A DNA stretch of 64,000 bases from Allomuricauda sp. (GCF_028280385.1 NZ_JANQLX010000015.1:620001-684000), one strand, 5' to 3'; counted from the stretch's first letter, positions 33,070-43,417 are shown. The notes: generated by a model not told the origin, from the letters alone. Made by a program: numbers and translations.

Positions 33070-33174
33070 ATTACTGAACAGATTTGAACCAAAACAAATT
33101 TAATTTTTTTTACAAATAAGTGGTGGTAAGGCTATTGTGGCTTCGTTATGTGGGTATATAGGTGTAACGAAGTG

Positions 33175-34323
33175 GTGAACAAACAAATTGAAAACTTATT
33201 GGTAAAATTCCTGGCAGACCAAGCCAACCAGGATGAGCTTAGGCAATTGGAACTATGGATCGGCAATCCAGAAAATGAAAAGCTGTTTTATGAGTTCATA
33301 AGAACAAATGCCCTGGCCAACGCGGCTATAAAAAAGTACAACAGTGAAAATGCCAAGGCAAATATCCTGCTTCGTATAAAGCAAGGGAAAAAATCTTTCT
33401 TTAAAAGGCACGTGCGCCGTAATGCCCTTAAATATGTGGCAGTTATGGCGGTCTTAATCGCTAGCTCTTATTTGATCTACAATTCATTAGGGGCACAAAA
33501 GGAAGGCGAAAACCAGGATCAAAAAATAGCCTATGGGCACACCGAAGACGTTTTAATCGCCCTTGCTGATGGTTCTGTAAAGAAGATAGGCCCGGAAAAA
33601 GAAACGTTTTCCTTTCTCAATAGTTCCATTACCAAAGACCATGGGGAACAAGTTGAGGTCACCACTCCAAAAGGTAGAATTTTTAAGGTTACGTTGTCCG
33701 ATAGTACGGTTATTACCCTAAATGCCAATACTAAAATAAAATTCCCAAAATATTTCACCAATAGCCAAGAACACAGGGTGGTCTCACTGGTAGGCGAGGC
33801 CTATTTTGATGTGTCACCGGATGAGCATAAGCCGTTCTTGGTAAATGCCGACTACGTTCATGTAAAGGTATTGGGAACCGAATTCAATGTTTCGGCCTAT
33901 AGCGAGGACCTATTTGTCAATACAACCCTTGTGGAGGGTTCGGTTAACGTGGTCGATTCCAAGGATACCCTCAATTCAGTAATAATAGAGCCAAGTTATC
34001 AGGCCTCGTTTGAAAAATCAACCATGGACCTGACCAATAAAAGGGTCAATACATTGGACTATACATCTTGGATGCAGAAACGAATGATTTTTATAGACAC
34101 ACCTTTTGAACATCTTCTAACTAAAATAGAAAGAACCTATAACGTGGAGATTGAAAACAAAAATCAACAGATAAAGAGTGAACGTTTCACTGGTGAATTT
34201 GATATAGAAGACATAGAAACAATTTTCAAGGCCCTTTCCGCCAGTCTTCATTTTGAATATGAAATAGAGAATAATAAAATAATAATCAAAGGAGATCAAC
34301 CTGTTATTCAACATATAAATTGA
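33175..34323 (+). CDS. FecR-family anti-sigma factor
   Basis: This 382-residue protein starts at GTG 33175, which gives the usual N-terminus NKQIENLLVKFLADQANQDE; ATG 33148 would add nine odd residues. A cytoplasmic sigma-binding part (to about 75) is followed by one membrane helix (YVAVMAVLIASSYLIYNSLG). The FecR domain includes VTTPKGRIFKVTLSDSTVIT and EAYFDVSPDEHKPFLV. A DUF4974-type C-terminal domain follows (FEHLLTKIERTYNVEIENK, ETIFKALSASLHFEYEI). It receives a signal from the STN domain of the receptor encoded next and releases the sigma factor at 32470. Confidence 0.9.
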   Translation: MNKQIENLLVKFLADQANQDELRQLELWIGNPENEKLFYEFIRTNALANAAIKKYNSENAKANILLRIKQGKKSFFKRHVRRNALKYVAVMAVLIASSYLIYNSLGAQKEGENQDQKIAYGHTEDVLIALADGSVKKIGPEKETFSFLNSSITKDHGEQVEVTTPKGRIFKVTLSDSTVITLNANTKIKFPKYFTNSQEHRVVSLVGEAYFDVSPDEHKPFLVNADYVHVKVLGTEFNVSAYSEDLFVNTTLVEGSVNVVDSKDTLNSVIIEPSYQASFEKSTMDLTNKRVNTLDYTSWMQKRMIFIDTPFEHLLTKIERTYNVEIENKNQQIKSERFTGEFDIEDIETIFKALSASLHFEYEIENNKIIIKGDQPVIQHIN

Positions 34324-37262
34324 AGCGTCTTTTTATGACAATATTGTTTTTGGTGATGTACACATTTCCTGATAAGGGCTATTCCCAGCAAAGGGTGACG
34401 TTTAATGTCACCAATGTTACCATGGAAGAAGTTCTTGAGGAAATAAAAAGTCAAACCGATTTCAAGTTTTTGTACAGGAACAATGAGGTCTTTCTCCAGG
34501 TCAGGGTTTCCATGGTTGCCAGGCAAGAAATAATAAATAAGGTGCTGAATCGGCTATTTCAGAATACCGAAATAGAATACCAGATCATTGGAAAACAAAT
34601 TGTTTTGACCAACAAAAAGGCCACGTCTTTGGCCAATGGCAGAAAGATAACCGGCAAGGTCATTAATTTTCATAGTATTCCGCTGTCAGGGGCCTCTATT
34701 ATTGCCAAAGAAACCTCCAAGGGAACCACAACGGATCATGAAGGAAACTTCTCCATGCAAATAACAAACAATGCCAATGGAATCATGGTTTCCCATGTTG
34801 GCTACTTGACCAAAGAAATTGCGATCCAAGATTCAACCAACTATCTGATCATCCTTAATGAAAAGATCCAAAAACTTAATGAGGTAAAAGTATTTGGATT
34901 TAGAGGAAAACAACTTACCGATTTGGAAAGTCCGGTAGCTGTGGATGTAATTGAAGTGGAACAACTAAGAAATACCGGGCAATCAGAAATAGATCAACAG
35001 TTGCATTATAGCGTGCCATCCTTTAGCGCGGTCAAATTTGGAATCAATGATTTGGCCCCCTTGATCAACCCTGCTTCATTAAGAGGGCTCTCAACCGATC
35101 AAACACTACTGTTGGTAAACGGTAAACGAAGGCATAAGGTTTCTTTTTTTAGTTTAAATCATGGGGTTGGCAAAGGTCAATTGGGGAATGATATTGGATC
35201 CATTCCTTCGGCCGCAGTCAAAAGAGTGGAAATACTTAGGGATGGTGCCTCTGCCCTATATGGATCGGATGCCATTGCAGGTGTTATGAACCTGCAGCTA
35301 AATGATGACAGATCAGGAGGAAATTTTCGGTTTTATTGGGGTACCAGCGCTACAAATCCAAAGTATGACAATATTGGTGAAAACTCCAATTTGGCCGGAG
35401 AATCCATTTATGGCCCCATAAGCGATGGGGATGTGTTCCAGCTATCACTGAATTTTGGATTACCCTGGGGGAATAGCGGTTTTATAAATACCACTTTAAA
35501 TGCCGAAAAAACCGAGCCATACGATAGATCTGGCGCATACACCCATTCTGAAGGATGGTATCCAGATGACCCCAATCTCACACCTGAGGAAAACGAATTG
35601 ATCGATTCTGAATTAAGATTGTTGAACGGTGTTGATTTGGACAGAGCAGTATTGGGAAGTACAAAAAATGCCAATGTAAGCCTGTATATAAATGCTGGAA
35701 ATGAGATAGACGAAAACTGGGACTTTTACACATTTTTTGGCGGAATAAGAAAGGAGATTACCGGCATTGTTTTTTCCAGACCCCCTGCTAGGGCAGAGAG
35801 GGCCGTTTTGGGAATTTATCCCAACGGTTATAACCCGAAAACCACATCGATTTTTTCTGATTGGCAGATTTTATCCGGAGTAAAGGGCCAATTGAACAAT
35901 GATTGGTCAATGGATCTAAGTGGAAGCCACAGCGGCAACAATGTGCGGTTGTTCGTGGAAAACACGGTTAACCCAAGTATAGGGATTGATTCGCCCACGG
36001 ATTTTTTTACCGGGGCCTTGCAGGTAACACAAACTGTTTTTAATGTTGATTTAATCAAAAAATATAATAAAGTTTCGCTGGCATTTGGTTCCGAGTTGAG
36101 GTATGAAACTTTTAAACAAACACAGGGCGAAGCCGCATCATGGCAAATTGGCCCAGAGATTGGAAAAGATATTGGCTCCTCTGGAAGAGAAGGTTTTTCC
36201 TCAGCTACCGACGGAAGGTTCACAAGAAATAATTTTGGCCTTTATACCGAGGTAGAAACCAAGATCACGCCCAAACTTTTGGGAGTTGCAGCCTTGCGTT
36301 ATGAAAATTATAGTGACTTTGGTTCAGGAGTAGTGTACAAACTGGCAGGGAACTACAAGCTCAACAGTAAAACATCATTGAGGGCTTCGGTTAACCATTC
36401 GTTCAGAGCTCCTGCCCTGGCACAGATAGAATACAGCAATTTCATTCAAACCACTTTTGACGATGATGGAAATACAATTGTATCGCCGTTTTTACCTGTA
36501 TCAAACCCCTTGCTGCAGCGTGCAATTGGTGATGTTGGTCTAAAGCCAGAGACCTCTTTGGATTTTGCCGCAGGCTTCACTTTTAAACCCTACAAAAATT
36601 TTTCCGCTTCCGTTGATTTCTATAACATTTCAGTAAAGGATAGAATAGTTATTTCTAGTGGAATAGACGCTGGTTTGTTTTCTGAATTTGACGGTACTGG
36701 GTACAACGAAATAAATTTCTTTACCAATGGTTTGAATACATCAACCACCGGATTTGACTTTGTTTGTCAGTATTCCCAATACTATGGTAATGACAAATTA
36801 GACCTGTCACTGGGCCTTAACCTGAACAACACCAAAGTAGATGGTGTCAACGAAACCCAGGTTTTGGCAAGCCAGGGAATAAATATTGTGGATGACAGGG
36901 ACATTACATTTTTAACCAATGGGACGCCCTCCAGAAAAGTAATCCTATTGGGCAACTATAAAACAGGTCGTTTTGGCTTTATAGCAAGAGCAACAAACTT
37001 CGGCGAGGTAACCGACGCCATGGAAACCCTGGATGACGGAACGTATCAGGTTTTTTCGCAAAAAACAGTTGTTGACCTTTCTGCCACGTACGAGATAGCC
37101 GATAAATTTTCCATAACCGCCGGAGCCAACAATGTTTTTGACGCTTACCCGGATATGTTGTTTTCACCCAATGTTAGAGGTGAGGTAATTTATTCCAGAA
37201 GAACAAATCAGTTTGGAACCCAAGGAAGGTTTTTGAATATGGCATTGAACTATAGGTGGTGA
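34320..37262 (+). CDS. STN-type TonB-dependent outer membrane receptor
   Basis: This 980-residue protein has a signal peptide ending KGYSQ and an STN signalling domain (FNVTNVTMEEVLEEIKSQTD, RNNEVFLQVRVSM). A carboxypeptidase-regulatory domain follows (GKVINFHSIPLSGASIIAKE), then the plug (LRNTGQSEIDQQLHYSVPSF, LRDGASALYGSDAIAGVMN) and a 22-strand-type barrel ending NMALNYRW. It starts at TTG 34320, overlapping the fecR stop; ATG 34335 is an alternative. It is unlike SusC in length and has no SusD directly after it. With FecR and FecI it forms a surface-signalling transporter. The SLC13 and M14 genes downstream suggest a small carboxylated ligand. Confidence 0.9.
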   Translation: MKRLFMTILFLVMYTFPDKGYSQQRVTFNVTNVTMEEVLEEIKSQTDFKFLYRNNEVFLQVRVSMVARQEIINKVLNRLFQNTEIEYQIIGKQIVLTNKKATSLANGRKITGKVINFHSIPLSGASIIAKETSKGTTTDHEGNFSMQITNNANGIMVSHVGYLTKEIAIQDSTNYLIILNEKIQKLNEVKVFGFRGKQLTDLESPVAVDVIEVEQLRNTGQSEIDQQLHYSVPSFSAVKFGINDLAPLINPASLRGLSTDQTLLLVNGKRRHKVSFFSLNHGVGKGQLGNDIGSIPSAAVKRVEILRDGASALYGSDAIAGVMNLQLNDDRSGGNFRFYWGTSATNPKYDNIGENSNLAGESIYGPISDGDVFQLSLNFGLPWGNSGFINTTLNAEKTEPYDRSGAYTHSEGWYPDDPNLTPEENELIDSELRLLNGVDLDRAVLGSTKNANVSLYINAGNEIDENWDFYTFFGGIRKEITGIVFSRPPARAERAVLGIYPNGYNPKTTSIFSDWQILSGVKGQLNNDWSMDLSGSHSGNNVRLFVENTVNPSIGIDSPTDFFTGALQVTQTVFNVDLIKKYNKVSLAFGSELRYETFKQTQGEAASWQIGPEIGKDIGSSGREGFSSATDGRFTRNNFGLYTEVETKITPKLLGVAALRYENYSDFGSGVVYKLAGNYKLNSKTSLRASVNHSFRAPALAQIEYSNFIQTTFDDDGNTIVSPFLPVSNPLLQRAIGDVGLKPETSLDFAAGFTFKPYKNFSASVDFYNISVKDRIVISSGIDAGLFSEFDGTGYNEINFFTNGLNTSTTGFDFVCQYSQYYGNDKLDLSLGLNLNNTKVDGVNETQVLASQGINIVDDRDITFLTNGTPSRKVILLGNYKTGRFGFIARATNFGEVTDAMETLDDGTYQVFSQKTVVDLSATYEIADKFSITAGANNVFDAYPDMLFSPNVRGEVIYSRRTNQFGTQGRFLNMALNYRW

Positions 37263-37339
37263 TTTTTAAAAAATAGGTTTAACAATTCGTCGCTTCCCAG
37301 AGTTGGACGGCGATCAAAATTTTGACAGGAACAAGTAAA

Positions 37340-38824
37340 ATGGACAAATCAAAGAAAATTGGATTTTGGGCTGGCATTGCCGTTCTTATATTATCACTGA
37401 CCATCCCTGTACCCGATGGTATGCGACCAGAAGCTCTTAGGGCTTTGGGAGTTGCCCTGTTAATGGCTATTTGGTGGGTTACGGAGTGTATTCCTATTTA
37501 TGCGACTGCTTTTGTGCCAATTGCCCTGTTTCCGTTATTGGGAATACTTGATGCCCACACCACTACAGAAAATTATGGGCATAATTACGTATTGATGCTT
37601 TTAGGGGGGTTCTTTTTGGCAAAATCCATTGAGCTATGTAATCTACACAAACGTGTGGCCCTATATATCATAAGCAAACTTGGAACCAGTAGAAGAAGGA
37701 TTATTTTAAGTTTTATGATAGCAACCGCTTTCCTTTCTTTTTGGATAGCAAATGTTGCCATAGTCCTTCTCATGCTGCCCATTGCGCTTGCCATAGTTGA
37801 CAAGGAGGAAGAAAATGAAAGGAGCAACCCCAAATTTGGTTTGGCTCTTATGTTGGCCATTGCCTATGCCGCAAGTATTGGGGGGACGGGCAGTTTGATA
37901 GGAACTCCACCCAATATGATATTTGCCGGAGTTTTTTCAAAAGCATTTCCCGGGCTACCAGAAATTGATTTTTTAGAATGGATGAGGCTGGGCACGCCTA
38001 TTGTGATCATAATTTTACCCATTACCTGGTGGTATCTTATAAAGTATTTTAGGATACATGGAAATTTCGCCGGAAGCAAAGACATCATTAGCCGGGAAAT
38101 TAAAGCTTTGGGCCAATTGTCAAGGATGGAAAAAAGAGTATTTGCAGTATTTCTTTTTACCGCTTTTGGTTGGATTTTTAGAAGAGATATAGTGCTGGAT
38201 GGTTTCGTTGTTCCCGGATGGTCGTCCTTGCTCGGAATCAAAGATTATGTGCACGATTCAACAGTAGCAATTATTTCCACATTGTTATTATTCTCCATAC
38301 CCTCTGGAAATTCTGGAAATTCTGGAAATAACAAAAACATAAAAAGACTTTTGGATTGGAAATCGGCGGCAAAAGTGCCATGGGGAGTGGTCATGATTGT
38401 TGGAGGTGGATATGCCATTGCCGACTCATTTGGTCACACGGGATTGGCAGATTTTTTAGGCTCAAAAATGAGTTTCATCGGTGGATACCCAATGTTGCTC
38501 ATTTTAGTGATAGTTATTTTTCTGATGATTTTCATTACTGAGATAAATAGTAACACAGCCACCGCCAATATCTTTTTACCCGTACTGGCGGCAATGGCAA
38601 TAGCGGGGCAAATGAACCCATTGCTATTGATGATCCCAGCCACCTTTGCCTGTTCCTTTTCGTTTATGCTGCCTTCCGGTACCGGAACAAATGCAGTGAT
38701 TTTTGGAAGTAACCGCGTTAGGATTTCTGAAATGGCCAAATGTGGGTTTGCCCTTAATTTATTAAGCGTAATTCTATTGACAATGCTAATGTATATGTAT
38801 GTCCTACCCATACTATCGCTTTAA
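37340..38824 (+). CDS. SLC13/DASS-family sodium-dependent anion symporter
   Basis: This 494-residue inner-membrane protein has about eleven to twelve helices. The two DASS signatures are present: SIGGTGSLIGTPPNMIFAG near residue 185 and EINSNTATANIFLPVLAAM near residue 400. Members move succinate, citrate, sulfate or related dicarboxylates with sodium. A Ser-Gly-Asn triplet repeat lies in a cytoplasmic loop (about residue 322-330). It comes 77 bases after the receptor and 11 before the M14 enzyme, so it probably carries the ligand released in the periplasm. Confidence 0.85.
   Translation: MDKSKKIGFWAGIAVLILSLTIPVPDGMRPEALRALGVALLMAIWWVTECIPIYATAFVPIALFPLLGILDAHTTTENYGHNYVLMLLGGFFLAKSIELCNLHKRVALYIISKLGTSRRRIILSFMIATAFLSFWIANVAIVLLMLPIALAIVDKEEENERSNPKFGLALMLAIAYAASIGGTGSLIGTPPNMIFAGVFSKAFPGLPEIDFLEWMRLGTPIVIIILPITWWYLIKYFRIHGNFAGSKDIISREIKALGQLSRMEKRVFAVFLFTAFGWIFRRDIVLDGFVVPGWSSLLGIKDYVHDSTVAIISTLLLFSIPSGNSGNSGNNKNIKRLLDWKSAAKVPWGVVMIVGGGYAIADSFGHTGLADFLGSKMSFIGGYPMLLILVIVIFLMIFITEINSNTATANIFLPVLAAMAIAGQMNPLLLMIPATFACSFSFMLPSGTGTNAVIFGSNRVRISEMAKCGFALNLLSVILLTMLMYMYVLPILSL
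38303..38329. repeat. Three in-frame copies of a 9-base repeat
   Basis: TCTGGAAAT occurs three times without interruption inside the SLC13 gene and encodes Ser-Gly-Asn three times. Gain or loss of a copy would change loop length without a frameshift. Confidence 0.7.
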
Positions 38825-38835
38825 TTTTTTTGATC

Positions 38836-39900
38836 ATGAACAAGACTAGATTCATCCTGTATCACTTTGCCCTGCTAACATTTGCAATCGGGGTTTTTAA
38901 TTGCAACGGTCAAACAAAAGTGAAAGAAATAACCCATTTAAATCAGATTCACCTATCAAAATCTGGGGTATATAACTATTGGCTCGAAATGGGCACAAAT
39001 ACTTATGGTCAACCCATTTTAGTTCCGGTAATAGTGGTACAAGGCAATCTGCCTGGACCAACTTTGGGACTTACGGCAGCGATACACGGGAATGAGTTAA
39101 ACGGGATTCCGATAATTCACCAAATAGTCGAATCCATAGACACGACCGTCTTAAAAGGAAGAATAATTGCCATTCCGGGATTGAATGCTATCTCATTACA
39201 AAATCACAAACGACGATTTATTGATGAGGAAGATCTAAACAGAAACTTTCCAGGAAAGGAGAATGGAAATAGAAGCCAGCAGTATTCCTACAAAATAAAA
39301 GAAAGGGTCTTACCGGAATTCAACTTCCTTATAGATATGCACACCGCCAGTTTTGGAAGATTGAATACCATGTACGTAAGGGCAGATACCTCCAATGATA
39401 CCATGAGGAAGATGGCTGAGTTGCAAGGAGCGGATATCATAGTACATGGAAAAGGCATGCCTTCTTTTGGGAGTATTTCAAAATCTAACAGAACCCTTAG
39501 GGCGGAAGCTCAGTTGCTGGGAATTCCTAGCATTACCGTTGAATATGGAAATCCGCAGGTTTTTCAAAAGGACATTATCTATAGGGGTGTAAAGGGAATT
39601 TTTAACACGCTCAAATGGCTGAAGATGTATGATGGCGCCATTGAGAAGTCCTCAAACATAACCACCTTTTGCGAAAAATCGTATTGGATATATATGGATG
39701 AAGGAGGGTTTTTGGATGTGGTAGTGGAACTAAACCAAATGGTGGACAAGGGAGACAAAATCGCAGAAGTAAGAAATGCATTTGGCGCATTGACCAAGGA
39801 ATATTTTGCTCCAGAAGATGGCATAATAATAGGGAAGAGTTCAAACCCTACCAATATGTCCGGAGGGAGAATAGTCCATTTGGGCATAATGACCGAATAA
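38836..39900 (+). CDS. Secreted succinylglutamate desuccinylase / aspartoacylase-like M14 enzyme
   Basis: This 354-residue protein has an N-terminal signal that may carry a lipobox (AIGVFNC). The zinc carboxypeptidase-like fold shows AAIHGNELNGIP (H-x-x-E zinc ligands), DEEDLNRNFPGKE (the DLNR-x-FPG motif of AstE/AspA), DMHTASFG (third zinc ligand) and ITVEYGNP (catalytic Glu). A barrel-sandwich C-terminal part includes VDKGDKIAEVRNAFG and PEDGIIIGKS. Relatives remove acyl groups from acylated amino acids such as N-succinylglutamate or N-acetylaspartate. Export to the periplasm and the upstream SLC13 gene suggest that it cleaves an imported acyl-amino acid and that the acid is then taken up. 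Confidence 0.8.
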   Translation: MNKTRFILYHFALLTFAIGVFNCNGQTKVKEITHLNQIHLSKSGVYNYWLEMGTNTYGQPILVPVIVVQGNLPGPTLGLTAAIHGNELNGIPIIHQIVESIDTTVLKGRIIAIPGLNAISLQNHKRRFIDEEDLNRNFPGKENGNRSQQYSYKIKERVLPEFNFLIDMHTASFGRLNTMYVRADTSNDTMRKMAELQGADIIVHGKGMPSFGSISKSNRTLRAEAQLLGIPSITVEYGNPQVFQKDIIYRGVKGIFNTLKWLKMYDGAIEKSSNITTFCEKSYWIYMDEGGFLDVVVELNQMVDKGDKIAEVRNAFGALTKEYFAPEDGIIIGKSSNPTNMSGGRIVHLGIMTE

Positions 39901-40070
39901 TTGAGTGATCACAGTATGGGAACCATCAAATTGAAATACCCAAAACTAATTAGCCCCGGATTATTTTCAATCCTGGACCTTCACTCCACCTGGCATAATT
40001 TCTTTTATGCCAGCAGTACCATACTCTTCTTAAAGAGTTGGTTTCCACAACGGTTCAATGCAGTTGGCGC

Positions 40071-40097
40071 CATGTCCGAAAAGGGACATGTGGTCCC
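40071..40097. other. Hairpin sequence between M14 and SusC genes
   Basis: CATGTCC-N6-GGACATG (40071-40090) overlaps a second palindrome GGGAC-N5-GTCCC (40083-40097), so two alternative stems are possible. No T-run follows. It lies in the 271-base gap 39901-40171, where I find no credible gene. It could end the upstream transcript or mark the 5' leader of the SusC gene. Confidence 0.35.
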
Positions 40098-40171
40098 AAG
40101 GAATTTCATGATATCAAAAGGAAAAGTATCAACATGACAAATTTTAATAACTAACATCTAATTCTAAATTT

Positions 40172-43100
40172 ATGAGAAAACTATTTTTGACATTCTTACT
40201 GGTGTTTTTATCGGTAGGAATTGGGTATTCCCAAATGTCGATTTCAGGTAATGTCTCGGACGATACCGGGCCACTGCCGGGAGCATCGGTGTTTGTGAAG
40301 GGAACAACGAATGGAACCACTACCGATTTTGACGGGAATTACACGATTGAAGCGAACCAAGGAGAGATTCTAGTCATTTCTTACATTGGTTATGCTACAC
40401 AGGAACATACTATAGGTTCTGAAACAACTATAAATTTTGTCTTGCTGCAAGATGCAGAAAGTTTGAAAGAAGTGGTGGTAACCGCGCTGGGATTTGTGGA
40501 ACAACGGGATAAAATGGCCTCCACCTATTCCAAAATTGATGCGGAAAAGTTAGTACAACCAGTCGAAAACAAAATCATTGATGGGATTGCTGGTAAAGCT
40601 GCTGGTGTTAGCATCAATGCAACATCAGGGGATCCCGGTGCCGGTTCAAACATCCAAATTCGGGGAACCAGTTCCTTGAGTGGATCTAGCCAACCTTTGA
40701 TTGTTGTGGATGGTATTCCACTAAATAACGACAACTTGGGCGGATCGGGAGATGACGATCAATCTGCGGGAGTTTCACAGCAGTCCAGATTGAATGACAT
40801 AAATCCTGAGGACATTGAATCTTTCCAAGTATTTAAAGGAGCCTCTGCGGGTGCATTATATGGTTCCCGTGCCCTGAACGGGGTAATTGTAATTACAACG
40901 AAGAAAGGTAAGGCCGGTAAATTCAATATTAATTATTCAACGGGCGTTTCCATTGATCAAATTTCAATTAAGCACCCTTTACAGACTACCTTTGGACAAG
41001 GAAACGGAGGCAGTTTTGTGGCCGATGCCCAAAGATCTTGGGGAGATAGGATTTCTGAGAGAGCGGGTGGTACGGATGATGTGGATACTTCAGGCCAATT
41101 TTTTGAATCTTTGGTTTCGGATAACATTATCTATCCCATTACCCAAAAGAATTCTAGGGAAATTTACACAGACCGAAACTTTGACCAGGTTTTCCAATCA
41201 GGTATTACTTATGACAACAAGGTTTCCGTAAGTAGCGGAACTGAAAAAGGAACCTATTACATAAGTGCGGCACATGTGAGCCAAGAAGGGATCATAAAAA
41301 GTAGTTTTTATAAGAAAACCAATTTCACGGTTAACCTTACCCAAAACCTTACGGATAAGTTACGGACCAATTTTAAGGCCAATTACGTTCATACGGGATC
41401 CAATAGAACCCAACAGGGTTCCAATACGGCTGGTCTGTATTTAGGTCTTTTGCGAACAGCACCTGATTTTGACCAATCAGACTACATCGGCAACTACCAT
41501 GACAGTTCCGGTTCCATTACACCAAACAGGCACCGCGGTTACCGAAGGTCACTGGGCAGCAGCGATAACGTGATTTACAACAATCCACTATGGACAGTGA
41601 AGGAGCAAAAAAGTACTGCCAAAGTGAACCGATTGATCGGAACTGGGGAGGTTGCGTACCAATGGAATGACAATATTAGCACCATACTACGCGGTGGTGT
41701 CGACTTTTACGTGGACACCAGGGTTTATTTCTTTCCCTATTATACCGCCGGGGCTGCCCGAAGATATGGTCTATTGAACGATGAAACCATTAACAATGAG
41801 GAATACAATGGGGATTTATTGACAAATTTCAACTATGCATTGACGGAGAAATTGAACACAAATATCGTTGTCGGTTTTGGTATAAATGATAGAAGGAGGA
41901 AAAGAATCTTTACCGAAGCAGATAACTTCATTGCCAACTTTAGAAGTCCCCTGGATGCTTCTGAACTGTCCGCAAGGGAAAATATTGGGTCGGAGACGAC
42001 AAGGACCAGCAGAAGGAACATTCGTTTTTATGGTACGGCCAACTTTGATTTCGCGGATCAGTTGATATTGCAATTGGGTGGGGCCTTTGAAAAGCATTCG
42101 GTACTTCCAGCTTCGGACAATGGGTTCTTTTATCCAAGTGCCGAATTGGGCTGGACCTTTACCAAAGCGATGAAAGATTCTGGACCGTTATCTTTTGGTA
42201 AGGTGAGGTTGGCTTACGGTCAAGTGGCGAACGTGCCCATAGCGCATCGGGAACAAACCGTTTTTGAAGTAGGGACATTTTCATCCTTCTCCGATGAGAT
42301 TGCCTTGGAGAACTTTGGAGGGGGATTTCAATTTGATGAACGTTTGGGAAATTCCAACCTAAAACCTGAAATTAAAACGGAATATGAAGTGGGGCTAGAT
42401 CTTAGGTTTTTAAGGAACAGACTTGCACTTTCTACTACTTATTATACCAACAAAACTGAAGATGTCCTCTTGGATCTTGCTTTGGTACCATCGCTGGGCT
42501 TTGATGAAATCTATGCCAATGGGGCCACCATTGAAAACGATGGACTTGAAATTGAATTTAGATATGACTTCCTAAGAAAGGACGATTGGAGGGGAAGTCT
42601 TTCCTTAAACTATAGTACCAATGAAAATGTTGTGAGAGGTGTAAATGGAGAAGGGGAATTTATCCAGGAATTTTCTGAAGGTACTTCCATACAATCGGTG
42701 GCTATAGACGGTGAACCTTTGGGAGTGTTGTACACCCAAGGAGCGCTACGAAATGCAGATGGTAGTTTGGCCTTGGATGCCAATGGTTTTCCTCAGGTGG
42801 ACACCAGCGGTAACCTGATCGTGGGTGACCCTAATCCAGACTGGAGAGGTGGTCTTCAGTTTGATCTTTCATACAAAAACCTTTCGTTGGCGGCATCTTT
42901 TGATACCAGTCAAGGAAATGACCTCGCACAGCGAACACGTTTTATCCTCTCCTTTTTTGGAACCCATGCTGACGTAGGAAATACAATTACCCTTGGCGAG
43001 GACTTGGTGAATTTTGATGGAGATGTAATTCCGGCAGGTTCCGTTGTAAGAGGTAATATTGGAAACTTTGGCGGTGGAAATGTACTCCTTGACGAAGCCT

Positions 43101-43405
43101 ACTACACGTCACTGTATGGGTTTGGTGATGGTAAGTTGAATGAATTTGCCGTGGAAGATGGAAGTTGGACACGCCTAAGGGAATTGTCTCTGAGCTACAC
43201 CTTAAATTCAGAGAAATTTCAAAAGGCCACGGGCCTAAGTTCTGTGCAATTTACGGCTTCTGGGCGTAATTTGATTATCTGGTCCGATGTGGTCGGAATA
43301 GATCCTGATATTAACCAGTTTGGTGTAGGAAGGGCCCGTGGATTGGATTACTTCTCCAATCCTGGATCGAGGACGTACGCTTTTGGAATCAATTTTAATT
43401 TTTAA
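40172..43405 (+). CDS. SusC/RagA-family TonB-linked outer membrane protein
   Basis: This 1077-residue protein has a signal peptide ending IGYSQ. A carboxypeptidase-regulatory domain (GPLPGASVFVKGTTNGTTTD) leads to the SusC-type Ton box and plug (VVVTALGFVEQRDKMASTYS, IRGTSSLSGSSQPLIVVDGI, FKGASAGALYGSRALNGVIV). The barrel ends YAFGINFNF. It pairs with the SusD-like lipoprotein whose frame begins immediately after, and the two should form a pedestal-bin importer for a glycan or peptide. No glycoside hydrolase lies nearby, so a non-carbohydrate substrate is plausible. Confidence 0.95.
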   Translation: MRKLFLTFLLVFLSVGIGYSQMSISGNVSDDTGPLPGASVFVKGTTNGTTTDFDGNYTIEANQGEILVISYIGYATQEHTIGSETTINFVLLQDAESLKEVVVTALGFVEQRDKMASTYSKIDAEKLVQPVENKIIDGIAGKAAGVSINATSGDPGAGSNIQIRGTSSLSGSSQPLIVVDGIPLNNDNLGGSGDDDQSAGVSQQSRLNDINPEDIESFQVFKGASAGALYGSRALNGVIVITTKKGKAGKFNINYSTGVSIDQISIKHPLQTTFGQGNGGSFVADAQRSWGDRISERAGGTDDVDTSGQFFESLVSDNIIYPITQKNSREIYTDRNFDQVFQSGITYDNKVSVSSGTEKGTYYISAAHVSQEGIIKSSFYKKTNFTVNLTQNLTDKLRTNFKANYVHTGSNRTQQGSNTAGLYLGLLRTAPDFDQSDYIGNYHDSSGSITPNRHRGYRRSLGSSDNVIYNNPLWTVKEQKSTAKVNRLIGTGEVAYQWNDNISTILRGGVDFYVDTRVYFFPYYTAGAARRYGLLNDETINNEEYNGDLLTNFNYALTEKLNTNIVVGFGINDRRRKRIFTEADNFIANFRSPLDASELSARENIGSETTRTSRRNIRFYGTANFDFADQLILQLGGAFEKHSVLPASDNGFFYPSAELGWTFTKAMKDSGPLSFGKVRLAYGQVANVPIAHREQTVFEVGTFSSFSDEIALENFGGGFQFDERLGNSNLKPEIKTEYEVGLDLRFLRNRLALSTTYYTNKTEDVLLDLALVPSLGFDEIYANGATIENDGLEIEFRYDFLRKDDWRGSLSLNYSTNENVVRGVNGEGEFIQEFSEGTSIQSVAIDGEPLGVLYTQGALRNADGSLALDANGFPQVDTSGNLIVGDPNPDWRGGLQFDLSYKNLSLAASFDTSQGNDLAQRTRFILSFFGTHADVGNTITLGEDLVNFDGDVIPAGSVVRGNIGNFGGGNVLLDEAYYTSLYGFGDGKLNEFAVEDGSWTRLRELSLSYTLNSEKFQKATGLSSVQFTASGRNLIIWSDVVGIDPDINQFGVGRARGLDYFSNPGSRTYAFGINFNF

Positions 43406-43417
43406 ATGCAGGAAATT

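Noticed and set aside
33148..33174. ATG 33148 as the fecR start
   Set aside because: It adds nine residues unlike the family; GTG 33175 gives the normal FecR N-terminus, though the upstream start cannot be excluded.
39901..40137. Open frame starting at TTG right after the M14 gene (78 codons)
   Set aside because: No recognisable motif, non-ATG start on the previous stop, and overlap with hairpin sequence; treated as intergenic.
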